A stretch of 6,672 nucleotides of DNA from the NCBI GenBank assembly GCA_964371695.1, contig CAYJOG010000169.1, positions 1-6,672 of the forward strand, in the 5' to 3' direction. Shown one piece after another: positions 1-6,623 of the stretch. Below the pieces are notes generated by a model that saw only the letters and a program-made list of their open reading frames with translations, ran no database searches and was not told where the DNA came from. How positions within the stretch are numbered: position 1 is the stretch's first letter; each line of letters begins with the position of its first letter. Both the position numbers and the translations under genes were made by a program. The DNA is from CAYJOG01 sp964371695 [NCBI: uncultured bacterium] (GTDB taxonomy: Bacteria > CAYJOG01).

Positions 1-63
1 CGGGTGAGGGACCCCAGCCGCATTCGGCATGATTTACGTCGCCATATATAACCAGATGAACCA

Positions 64-462
64 CTAACCCCCAGCCGCCAATCCATCCATCGCCGGGGTG
101 GCGCTCTGTGTGGTTTTTTTCCCCATCAATTGCAAAAGGGCCGAGATGGCGGCGGGCTGGCCCATCTGGCTCAGGGCGTCTACCGTGCGGCGGCGGACAT
201 CCCGCTCGGTGGCCTGTGGAAAACGCAGGTGCAGGCGCTCGTGCAGGCCCACCGCCAACACCAGGGCGGCGGCGTCCACCTTCATTTGCCCGGCGGCTTC
301 CATCAGGCGGGGCAGGTTCAGTTCAATCTGATTGGTGCGGGGAAAACTCCGGCCATACCACACCATCTCCGGCGGTGCGTCCCCGTCGTCAAAAACAAAA
401 TTGATGGTAGGGGAACTGACCAGTGGGGGCATGGGTGCGGTCATGGGCAACAGGTTGTGCAT
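64..462 (-). CDS. Small HExxH-motif protein, putative metallopeptidase-like
   Basis: This encodes 132 residues that I do not recognise as a named family. Residues 18-50 look like beta-strands ending in an edge strand (NQIELNL, 44-50). An amphipathic helix follows, carrying HERLH at residues 74-78, a match to the HExxH zinc-binding signature. The order strand, helix, HExxH is usual in small zinc metallopeptidases. Glu87, nine residues after His78, could be a third ligand, but this is inference. The last 20 or so residues are low-complexity. There is no signal peptide or membrane segment. An open frame continues upstream to 564, but I chose the Met at 462 because AGGAG lies seven bases before it and the longer version would overlap the end of the preceding gene. 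It follows that gene by 43 bases on the same strand and is probably co-transcribed. HExxH can occur by chance, so the enzymatic role is tentative while the gene call is fairly safe. Confidence 0.7.
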   Translation of the reverse strand: MHNLLPMTAPMPPLVSSPTINFVFDDGDAPPEMVWYGRSFPRTNQIELNLPRLMEAAGQMKVDAAALVLAVGLHERLHLRFPQATERDVRRRTVDALSQMGQPAAISALLQLMGKKTTQSATPAMDGLAAGG

Positions 463-469
463 GATAGTT

Positions 470-474
470 CTCCT
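470..474 (-). promoter_or_regulatory. Ribosome binding site of the HExxH protein gene
   Basis: The minus strand reads AGGAG with a seven-base spacer before the ATG at 462-460. It is the best Shine-Dalgarno match in the minus-strand cluster. It decides the start in favour of residue 35 of the longer open frame. Confidence 0.65.
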
Positions 475-505
475 GGCCAGGGCCAGTTTCAAAAACCGTG
501 CCACA

Positions 506-1255
506 TCACGCCAGCGGCGGACAAAGCGTGATCTGGCAAAAACCGGCGCCCTGCTCCGGGCCAATCAGCGTGGCGGGTGAGAGCGTCGCCAGCGCCCGCA
601 ACAGCGGCCAGAGGTCGGTGTATTCGAGGGCGGGGGAGGTGGCCTCGGCCCAGGCCGAGGGCAGGTTGGAGCGCAGCAGGATGGATACGCCGTCGTCTTT
701 TGCCGCCGCCAGAATGGTGACCACGCCGATGGGGCTTTCCAGCCCCTGACGTATCAGGGTTTCCAGGGTCTGTTCCATCGCCAGACTCTGCACTTTCAGC
801 CAGATGGTTTCGTTGGGGGCAGACACGCTCACGCGTCGGGCGTCGCCCCCCAGTCGTTGCAGCACACGGGCCAGCAGGTCGTTCAGGGCCACGGGTTGGG
901 CGCTGAGCGGCCCTTTGGGCAGCACCGCCTGCAGGCGCTTCACCAGACGCGCGCCCTCGACTGCGGCGGTTTCCATTTCCCGGAGCAGGGGCTTGAGTTC
1001 GGCGGGCAGGCTGGGGTCCATGGCCGCCATGCCGGCCCCCGCCAACAGTGGCGTCAGGGCGTTGTTCAGGTCGTGCAGTTCGTGCCTGAGCCACAACGAA
1101 AGGCTTTCCATCTGGGCCGACAGCGCCTCTTGCAGACGTTGTTCAAGCAGGATCTGTTGGGGAGTTTGCGCCATGGTCTGCCCGCAGCCCATAGCCGCCT
1201 GTGCCAGTTTAGGGCCTGGGGAGCCAAGTCGGCTACCAGAAGAAGCAGGTTTCAT
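506..1255 (-). CDS. Histidine-kinase-like protein with degenerate ATP-binding domain
   Basis: From the Met at 1255 this encodes 249 residues. Residues 30-100 form a helical dimerisation/phosphotransfer-like region. It has an H-box reading HELHDLNNALTPLL at 58-71, where His61 of HDLNN is the expected phosphoacceptor by comparison with HDLNN-type histidine kinases. A second helix follows (about 84-105), then a region with HATPase_c-like topology whose last part (GAGFCQITLCP) resembles the end of that fold. The ATP-binding signatures are absent: the N-box position (EQTLETLIRQGLES) has no Asn, there is no DxGxG, and there is no GLGL box. I infer a non-catalytic phosphotransfer protein or pseudokinase rather than an active kinase. 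It begins nine bases after the glutamate synthase-like stop, suggesting coupled translation. No start has a good ribosome binding site; Met at 1192 or 1174 would give 228 or 222 residues. There are no membrane segments. Confidence 0.72.
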   Translation of the reverse strand: MKPASSGSRLGSPGPKLAQAAMGCGQTMAQTPQQILLEQRLQEALSAQMESLSLWLRHELHDLNNALTPLLAGAGMAAMDPSLPAELKPLLREMETAAVEGARLVKRLQAVLPKGPLSAQPVALNDLLARVLQRLGGDARRVSVSAPNETIWLKVQSLAMEQTLETLIRQGLESPIGVVTILAAAKDDGVSILLRSNLPSAWAEATSPALEYTDLWPLLRALATLSPATLIGPEQGAGFCQITLCPPLA

Positions 1256-1264
1256 TGGTTTTTG

Positions 1265-3370
1265 TTAAAACGCATCAGCACTGGCTCTGGACCAGTCCTC
1301 ACGCACACTTTCGGGCAGCGCATCCACCGGGCCAAGCAGCGCGCCCTGGGGCAAAAAGTCATAAAGCTGATCCAGCGAGCGCGACTGAAGCGGGCCAATG
1401 CGGCGGTGCAGGTGCGCCGGTGTGAGTTCGCCGGGGTGCGAGAGGCCCGCCGCCGCCAGAATTTCCAGGGCGGCATGCACCGTCTTTTGCTGAAAACTGG
1501 CCACGCGGCTGGCTTTGTCCACCACCACCAGACCCTTCATCAGGCTGGGGTTTTGTGTGGCCACGCCCACGGGACATTCATTGGTGTTGCACTTGCGGGC
1601 CTGAATGCAACCCAGGGCCATCATCATGGCCCGCGCACTGTTCACCGTGTCGGCCCCCAGGGCCAGTTTGTTGATGAGGTGAAAACCCGTCACCACCTTG
1701 CCCGACGCAATCAGCCGCACTTTTTTGCGCAACCCCGCGCCCACCAGCGCGCTGTGTACAAACACCAGGCCGTCATCCAGCGGTGTGCCCACGCTGTTGG
1801 CGAACTCCAGCGGCGCGGCCCCGGTGCCGCCTTCGCCGCCGTCCACGGTGATGAAATCCGGGTGCTCGCCGGTTTGCAGCATGGCCTTGATGAGTGCGAG
1901 AAACTCCCGCCGGTGGCCCAGACACAATTTGAAACCCACCGGCTTGCCGCCGCTCTCTTGCCGCAACTGGCTGATGAAAGCCATCAGTTCCAATGGTGAA
2001 CCAAAGGCGCTGTGGGTGGGGGGCGAGAGCACGTCCTGGCCCAGGGGCACGCCCCGGATGGCGGCGATTTCGGCGGTGACTTTTTTGGCGGGCAAAATGC
2101 CGCCGTGTCCCGGTTTGGCCCCCTGGCTCAGCTTGATTTCGATCATCTTGACCTGGGGCTGGCGGGCTTTTTGTGCAAAGGCGGCGGGGTCGAAACATCC
2201 CTCTGGCGTGCGGCAGCCAAAATAACCCGTGCCGATCTGCCAGATGAGATCGCCTCCGTTTTACAGGTGGTGCGCACTCAGGCCCCCTTCGCCGGTGTTG
2301 TGGGCAAAGCCCCCCAGGCGGGCGCCTTCGTTCAGCGCCTGAATGGCGTTTTCGCTCAGCGCGCCATAACTCATGGCGCTCACGTTCAGAATGGCGGCGG
2401 CGTAAGGTTGATCGCAGGTGTCGCCGCCAAACAGCACGCGGGGCGGCGTGTGCGGCACGGTGAGCGCCCGCAGGGAATGGTTGATCCACTGATAACCCGG
2501 CGCGTAAAGGTCCCGCTGCGTGCCAAAGGGTTCGGTGTCGTTCACCCCCTTGGCGCGCTGATAAACCACCGAGCGGTGATCGCGGCTGAAGGGCCGCCCG
2601 CTCAGGTCCGACTCCACAAAATATTGCTGTATCTCCGGGCGCACCGCTTCCATCAGATAACGCAGGTGGCCGATCACCGGAAAGTTGCGCTGAATGCTGT
2701 GGTGGGTCTGTGTCATGTCCCACACCCCCAGCAGCACCACCGGCAGCACCAGAAACATCACCAGCCACGCCGCAGGCCACACCAGCCCCAGCAGCACCAC
2801 GGTCAAAAGCGACAACACGCTCACCCAGATAAAGGTGGTGCGCACGGTGAGGCCCTCGCCCTGCTGGTGACCCCGCACCACGGTGGGGGCCACCGCAATC
2901 AGCAACCAGCACAGGCCAAAGAGAAAAAGATGCGGAACCAGCACCGCCCCAAAGGCGATGTCTGCCGGGCGCACATGGCCCAGGCCCTTGCCCGACAAAA
3001 GCGCCGCCACCACTCCCATGCCCCAGGGCGCGATGGCCGCCGCCCCCACACCCAGCAGCAGGGCCAGCACGCCCCCCAGCACCATGCGTTTCTGGTAACG
3101 CCCCGCGAGCGGCGGCAGTTGCAGGGGAATGGCGTAAAGCGTGGCGTATTGAAAACTCACACCAAAATGAATGAGCCAAGCCAGTCGCCGGGCCATGGGG
3201 CCTTCAAACGCCCCGCTGGCCACCAGGGCCTGGGTGAGCTGGGCGGGCAGGGTGACCTGGCCCATCGTCTGCTGCACCGCCAGCACCAGCACACTGCCCA
3301 GCGCGCCCGCCGCCAGCATCCACAACACGTTGTTCTGAAACAGGGGGACTTCCTGGGCTTTGACCGGCAT
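1265..3370 (-). pseudogene. Membrane-anchored FMN-binding glutamate synthase-like protein, interrupted by an in-frame stop
   Basis: Read through, the frame gives 701 residues. Residues 1-217 hold about six hydrophobic segments (near 15-33, 62-84, 97-120, 137-161 and 179-217). The family's linker follows (HSIQRNFPVIGHLRY, 224-238; RPEIQQYF, 244-251; YQRAKG, 270-275), then the FMN barrel: NVSAMSYGALS at 329-339, GFAHNTGEGG at 354-363, [13 protein letters not shown] at 412-424 and [12 protein letters not shown] at 509-520. Cys588, Cys594 and Cys599 match the C-x5-C-x4-C [3Fe-4S] pattern of glutamate synthases. The family makes glutamate from 2-oxoglutarate using reduced FMN. No glutaminase domain is present, so the substrate is uncertain. 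Codon 370 is TAA; the frame continues unchanged on both sides, giving a 369-residue piece (3370-2261) and an open remainder whose first Met is at 2146. It is a recent pseudogene, a base error, or a read-through case, the last being least likely. The frame is open to 3490, but the extra residues translate the hairpin repeat, so I start at 3370. Confidence 0.85.
2261..2263 (-). other. In-frame TAA stop inside the glutamate synthase-like gene
   Basis: The minus strand reads CAC CTG TAA AAC GGA GGC GAT, giving HL-stop-NGGD. Downstream, the same frame continues into [13 protein letters not shown] and then [18 protein letters not shown], both recognisable family sequence. The family commonly has Glu or another residue at this position, so a single substitution (for example GAA to TAA) explains the stop. 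No insertion or deletion is needed, because 2146 and 3370 are in the same frame. Confidence 0.9.
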
Positions 3371-3377
3371 GGGGGCG

Positions 3378-3386
3378 GAACAAGGA
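3378..3386 (-). promoter_or_regulatory. Possible extended -10 element for the minus-strand gene cluster
   Basis: The minus strand reads TGC-TATCCT, a TGn extension with a moderate -10 match, ending eight bases before the ATG at 3370. It has no clear -35 partner. If used, the transcript would start almost at the initiation codon, giving a very short leader. That would fit the lack of any Shine-Dalgarno sequence there. This is a weak call. Confidence 0.2.
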
Positions 3387-3404
3387 TAGCAGGGGTTTTG
3401 AAAC

Positions 3405-3456
3405 GTAGCCCCGGCGTCCCGCCGGGAGTATCTGCCGCGCCAGAGGCGCGCACCTT
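3405..3456 (+). repeat. Two-hairpin repeat element, copy 1
   Basis: Hairpin 1 (3410-3426) is GTAGC followed by a perfect 7-bp stem CCCGGCG/CGCCGGG around a TCC loop, then AG. Its 24 bases (3405-3428) are identical in all three copies. Hairpin 2 (3436-3450) has stem CGCGCC/GGCGCG with an AGA loop, followed by CAC. The linker here is TATCTGC rather than the A-run of the other copies. It lies just upstream of the glutamate synthase-like start, faces copy 2, and accounts for the spurious upstream extension of that frame. Confidence 0.8.
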
Positions 3457-3492
3457 GCAGTCGTTTCACCCTAATTTGCCAGAGAAACATCT

Positions 3493-3544
3493 GTTGTGCG
3501 CCGCCTGCGGCGGTTTTTTTCTCCCGGCGGGACGCCGGGGCTAC
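3493..3544 (-). repeat. Two-hairpin repeat element, copy 2 (inverted relative to copy 1)
   Basis: On the minus strand the 24-base hairpin-1 unit (3544-3521) is identical to copy 1. A run of seven A follows (3520-3514), then hairpin 2 with stem CCGCC/GGCGG around GCA (3513-3501), then CGCACAAC. Seen from the plus strand, hairpin 2 plus T7 looks like an intrinsic terminator placed upstream of the sugar kinase promoter. It could insulate that promoter from upstream plus-strand transcription. Confidence 0.8.
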
Positions 3545-3573
3545 AGTAACCGAACACGCATGGGGTTGGCTTC

Positions 3574-3579
3574 TATAAT
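3574..3579 (+). promoter_or_regulatory. Consensus -10 box of the sugar kinase gene
   Basis: TATAAT is a perfect -10 match lying 29 bases before the start codon. The -35 position (around 3551-3556, CGAACA) is a poor match and there is no TGn extension. Transcription would start near 3586 and give a leader of about 23 bases containing the ribosome binding site. The box lies immediately downstream of repeat copy 2. Confidence 0.5.
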
Positions 3580-3597
3580 TCCCCGGCCCCGTTGGGC

Positions 3598-3604
3598 GAG
3601 GAGG
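3598..3604 (+). promoter_or_regulatory. Ribosome binding site of the sugar kinase gene
   Basis: GAGGAGG is a near-perfect Shine-Dalgarno sequence with a short four-base spacer to the ATG at 3609. It fixes the start of this gene. Confidence 0.75.
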
Positions 3605-3608
3605 CTAC

Positions 3609-4526
3609 ATGTCGGTTCTGATTGTCGGCTCGGTGGCGCTGGACAGCGTCAAGACCCCTTTTGGAGAAGTGGAGCGCGTGCAGGGCGGCTCGGCGGTGTT
3701 CAGTTCGCTGGCGGCGCGGTTTTTCAACCAGGTGAAACTGGTGGGTGTGGTGGGTCAGGATTATCCCGCGCCGTTGCGTCAGGCGCTGGAAGACCGGGGC
3801 GTCAACCTGTCGGGACTGGAAGTGGCCGAGGGCGACACTTTTTTCTGGCGCGGGTTTTATGACTACGACCTGAACACCGCCCACTCGCTGGAAACGGCGC
3901 TGAACGTGTTTGGCGAGTTCAGCCCCAAACTGCCCGACCTTGCGGGCGTGACCCACTGCTTTTTGGCGAACATGGCCCCGGCGGTGCAGATGCAGGTGCT
4001 GGACAACCTGCCCCGGGGTGTGTTTGTGCTGATGGACACGATGAACTACTGGATCGAGTCGCAGAAAGACGCCCTCACCGAGGTGATCAAACGGGTGGAC
4101 GCCGTGCTGATGAACGACGCCGAGCTGCGCCAGTTCACCGGCCAGTTCAACCTGCTGGAGGGCGCACGCCAGTTGTTGGGTCTGGGCCCCAAAACCGTGT
4201 TTGTGAAAAAGGGCGAACACGGCTCGCTCACGGTGCAGGAGGACAGCCTGTTTCTGGTGCCCGCCTATCCGCTGCAAGAGGTGAAAGACCCCACCGGCGC
4301 GGGCGACAGTTTCGCGGGGGGACTCATTGGCATGTTGAGCCAGGGGGGCCACGAAGACGCGGCGGCTTTGCGTCAGGCGGTGGTCATCGGCAACGTCATG
4401 GCGTCTTTCACGGTCACGCAGTTCAGCACCCAGGCGCTGCTGGACCTCTCCCACGGCGACCTGCTGGAGCGTTACCACCAGTTCAAGGACATGACCGAGT
4501 TCACCGTGCCCGTGCTGAAGGGATAG
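3609..4526 (+). CDS. PfkB/ribokinase-family carbohydrate kinase
   Basis: This encodes 305 residues, the normal length for the PfkB family, whose cytoplasmic members transfer the ATP gamma-phosphate to a sugar or nucleoside hydroxyl. The N-terminus MSVLIVGSVALD (1-12) is the family's first strand. GGSAVFSSLAARFF (26-39) followed by VKLVGVVGQD (42-51) corresponds to the first PfkB signature. MNDAE (168-172) and VKKGEHG (199-205) are the usual central motifs. DPTGAGDSFAGG (227-238) is the second signature, forming the anion hole with Asp233 as catalytic base. The start is set by GAGGAGG just upstream and a TATAAT box. The gene stands alone on the plus strand, divergent from the glutamate synthase-like cluster and convergent with the histidine kinase. 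The substrate cannot be read from the sequence; neighbours give no sugar-transport or catabolic context. Family assignment is firm and specificity unknown. Confidence 0.93.
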   Translation: MSVLIVGSVALDSVKTPFGEVERVQGGSAVFSSLAARFFNQVKLVGVVGQDYPAPLRQALEDRGVNLSGLEVAEGDTFFWRGFYDYDLNTAHSLETALNVFGEFSPKLPDLAGVTHCFLANMAPAVQMQVLDNLPRGVFVLMDTMNYWIESQKDALTEVIKRVDAVLMNDAELRQFTGQFNLLEGARQLLGLGPKTVFVKKGEHGSLTVQEDSLFLVPAYPLQEVKDPTGAGDSFAGGLIGMLSQGGHEDAAALRQAVVIGNVMASFTVTQFSTQALLDLSHGDLLERYHQFKDMTEFTVPVLKG

Positions 4527-4532
4527 GCGGGA

Positions 4533-4558
4533 CCACAGGTGGGGACACCTGTGGCTAC
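4533..4558 (-). repeat. Hairpin related to the repeat family, possible bidirectional terminator
   Basis: A perfect 9-bp stem (CCACAGGTG/CACCTGTGG, 4533-4541 and 4546-4554) encloses a four-base loop. Read on the minus strand, GTAGC leads into the stem and the loop is TCCC. This is the same outer frame and loop core as hairpin 1 of the two-hairpin repeat, but with a different, still fully paired stem. It lies in the 62-base gap between two convergent genes, where a symmetrical hairpin could stop transcription from both sides. No T-run follows on either strand, so the terminator role is inference. Confidence 0.6.
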
Positions 4559-4588
4559 TCGCGCCACCAATGTTGGGCAGGGTTTTCC

Positions 4589-6553
4589 CTACACCGCCGC
4601 CGGTTTGGGCAGGCGCACCACAAACTTCGCGCCGCCGCCGGGGACGTCTTCATACCAGATGCTGCCGCCGTGGGCCTGCACCAACTGGCGCACCAGATAC
4701 AACCCCAGGCCCGTGCCGGTGGCCGTGGCCGCACCTTCCTGCGAGCCGCGAAAAAACCGCTGGAACAGGCTGGGCACGTCCTGTGACGGCACGCCGGGGC
4801 CGTTGTCCTGCACCCACAGCAGCACGCCGTCTTCTTCGTCGCGCAGTCCCAGCACCACCATGCTGCCGGGCGGCGAATATTTCGCCGCGTTGCCTAGCAG
4901 GTTGGTGAGGATATGGTCGAGCTTCATGTCGTCCACCTTCACGGTGACGGGGTTGGCCCCCGTGTCCAGCACATAACGGCGGCTGGCGTCGCGCTCGGCT
5001 TGCAGGCGCAGCAGCTTTTCCAGAAAGGGCCACAGTTCGAGGCGCACATAACTCACCCGCATGGCCGCGCCCGATTCAATGCGCGCCACGTCCAGCATGT
5101 TTTCTATCAGCCGCTTCAGGCGCTCGGCTTCTTCCAGAATGATGCGGTAAAACTCCCGACGTTTCTCTGTGCTGAACTTGCCCCCCTTGGGCCCCAGCAG
5201 GGTTTGCACAAAACCCTGAATCGAGGTGAGCGGGGTGCGCAGTTCGTGGCTGGCGGCGCTCACAAAATCACTTTTCATGCGGTCCAGCTCCTTGAGTGAG
5301 GCCAGCTCTTTGAGCGAGCTTAAATCCTGCACCACCACCAGACTGTCACCCCCGCCCCCCATGGCCCGCACGGTGAGTTTCAGCGAACGGTCCTTGAACA
5401 CAAATTCCGTGGCCGCTTCGTCCACGTTCTGGTCAAACAGGCGGTCCATTTCGCGGGCAAAGGATTCGGGCAGGCAGCGGTGATAGTTCACGTCCTCGGC
5501 CAGTTCGCAGTGACACAGCATGGCCATGGTTTCGTTGAACATACGCACGGTGCCCGACCCACTCACCACCACCAGCCCCACGGGCACGCCGCTGAGCACC
5601 TGCTGCAGGCGAAAGTTCGCCTCGTGCAGATGCCGCCCTTCGCGTTCCAGCGCCTGGGTGTGGCTGGCGGTGAGCAGGGCCTGGCTCACCTGGCTGGCCA
5701 CCAGATTCAACAACACCTGACGATCGGCGCTCAGGGTTTCGTGGGGTTCAAAGGGCGCCTCCAGCACGCCGCGCCAGTGTTCGCCCACCAGCAGCGGGCC
5801 AAAAAACACCGAGCCGTGCTCGCCCCCCAGGGGGTGATCCATGAGCGCGCCATAAACCAGCGGATGGGTCACCGCGCCCGAGGCAGTCAGTTGATCATAA
5901 AGCGCTGGATGGGGCGTGGCCCCCATGGGGCGGAACATGCGCGCCTCGCCGGGGGGGCCGATGCGCGCCACAATGCCCCGCAGGTTCAAGAGCCGCGCCA
6001 AGTGATCCACCGCCGCCTGAAGGATTTCGCTCTCTTCGCGCAACTGCCCCAGGCGGCGCACCATTTCATAAAAAATGCCGAGGTGAGTGCTGGCCTCGCG
6101 GGCCTTGTGCTGGGCGCGGGTGAGGTTGAGGTGATCGTGCCAGTGGCCCGCCAGCAAAAAAAGATCCTGCCGGGCGCGGGACTCTGACGAAAGCCAGGTC
6201 AGCCCCTCGCCCCGCAGCACCAGAAAACCCGCCAGCCCCGTGCCGGGCTGCGACAGGCGGAAAACCGTTTCGTCGCGGCCTTCGGGCAGGGGCAGCACCG
6301 GGTCGGGTGCGCTCAAAAAAAACGGCAGCGAGGCCGCCACCAGATTGCCGATGAAATCGGTGTCGCCCGGTGGCAGGCGCGGATGAAACGTGAGCTTCTG
6401 CCGCTCCTCCGCCCCGGCGTCCCAGAACCCGACGGCCTTCAGGCCGGGGGCGATTTTTCTCAGCGCCTCAAACAGGCATTGCAGGCACAACGGGTCGCGG
6501 GTGTCGCTGCGCAGGCGTTGAACAAAATCCAGTGTGCCGGGAGAGGGAGACAT
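4589..6553 (-). CDS. Soluble sensor histidine kinase, GAF-like/GAF/PAS/HisKA/HATPase
   Basis: This encodes 654 residues. Residues 1-145 look like a divergent GAF-type sensor, with a CLQC pair at 23-26. Residues 158-295 resemble a second GAF domain ending in the usual helix (LLNLVASQVSQALL). Residues 315-410 form a PAS domain (LSGVPVGLVVVSGSG). After a short coiled linker, the HisKA H-box SHELRTPLTSIQGF has phosphoacceptor His436. The catalytic domain is complete: N-box NLLGNAAKYSPPGS (551-564), DNGPGVP (583-589), FQRFFRG (597-603) and GTGLGLYLV (613-621). It should autophosphorylate and pass phosphate to a response regulator, but none is in the window. No membrane segment is visible, so it probably senses a cytoplasmic signal or small ligand. 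I chose Met at 6553, although its ribosome binding site (GGCGG) is weak, because the frame upstream translates repeat copy 3. It converges on the sugar kinase gene. Confidence 0.92.
   Translation of the reverse strand: MSPSPGTLDFVQRLRSDTRDPLCLQCLFEALRKIAPGLKAVGFWDAGAEERQKLTFHPRLPPGDTDFIGNLVAASLPFFLSAPDPVLPLPEGRDETVFRLSQPGTGLAGFLVLRGEGLTWLSSESRARQDLFLLAGHWHDHLNLTRAQHKAREASTHLGIFYEMVRRLGQLREESEILQAAVDHLARLLNLRGIVARIGPPGEARMFRPMGATPHPALYDQLTASGAVTHPLVYGALMDHPLGGEHGSVFFGPLLVGEHWRGVLEAPFEPHETLSADRQVLLNLVASQVSQALLTASHTQALEREGRHLHEANFRLQQVLSGVPVGLVVVSGSGTVRMFNETMAMLCHCELAEDVNYHRCLPESFAREMDRLFDQNVDEAATEFVFKDRSLKLTVRAMGGGGDSLVVVQDLSSLKELASLKELDRMKSDFVSAASHELRTPLTSIQGFVQTLLGPKGGKFSTEKRREFYRIILEEAERLKRLIENMLDVARIESGAAMRVSYVRLELWPFLEKLLRLQAERDASRRYVLDTGANPVTVKVDDMKLDHILTNLLGNAAKYSPPGSMVVLGLRDEEDGVLLWVQDNGPGVPSQDVPSLFQRFFRGSQEGAATATGTGLGLYLVRQLVQAHGGSIWYEDVPGGGAKFVVRLPKPAAV
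5285..5320 (-). repeat. Tandem 18-base duplication in the kinase linker
   Basis: Two adjacent 18-base units (5285-5302 and 5303-5320) match at 14 of 18 positions. They encode the repeated residues LSSLKE/LASLKE between the PAS domain and the H-box of the histidine kinase. The unit adds six residues to the signalling helix. Confidence 0.6.
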
Positions 6554-6623
6554 GACGGGCCGCCGTGGGGCGAGGGACCATGATAGTGGGCATTCATTCC
6601 GCCCATTTATGTCGGTTTTATTT

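Noticed and set aside
1-30. Possible start of a further minus-strand gene (ATG at 30-28, ten codons to the edge)
   Set aside because: Only ten codons are visible, with no convincing ribosome binding site and no recognisable sequence. The TA-rich stretch at 44-51 could be a -10 box but lacks a partner.
857-1999. Plus-strand open frame of 380 codons
   Set aside because: It is antisense to two recognisable genes, has a low-complexity His/Gln/Arg-rich translation, and shows no ribosome binding site or family motif.
3371-3490. Forty extra N-terminal residues of the glutamate synthase-like frame
   Set aside because: They are the translation of repeat copy 1 and flanking DNA. The same SRRDAGAT residues appear ahead of the unrelated histidine kinase.
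3405-3544. Repeat pair considered as a CRISPR array or insertion-sequence ends
   Set aside because: The copies are inverted relative to each other, with no regular spacers, no transposase and no target-site duplication visible.
2012-3862. Long plus-strand open frame of 616 codons
   Set aside because: It lies antisense to the glutamate synthase-like gene and runs into the sugar kinase gene. Its translation is rich in His, Gln, Arg and Gly with no domain pattern, as expected for a GC-rich antisense shadow.
3573-4478. Minus-strand open frame of 301 codons
   Set aside because: It is the mirror of the PfkB kinase gene, which has clear signatures on the other strand.
6587-6605. Short inverted repeat TGGGC/GCCCA with a nine-base loop upstream of the kinase
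   Set aside because: A five-base stem with a long loop is expected by chance in DNA of this composition, and nothing ties it to regulation.
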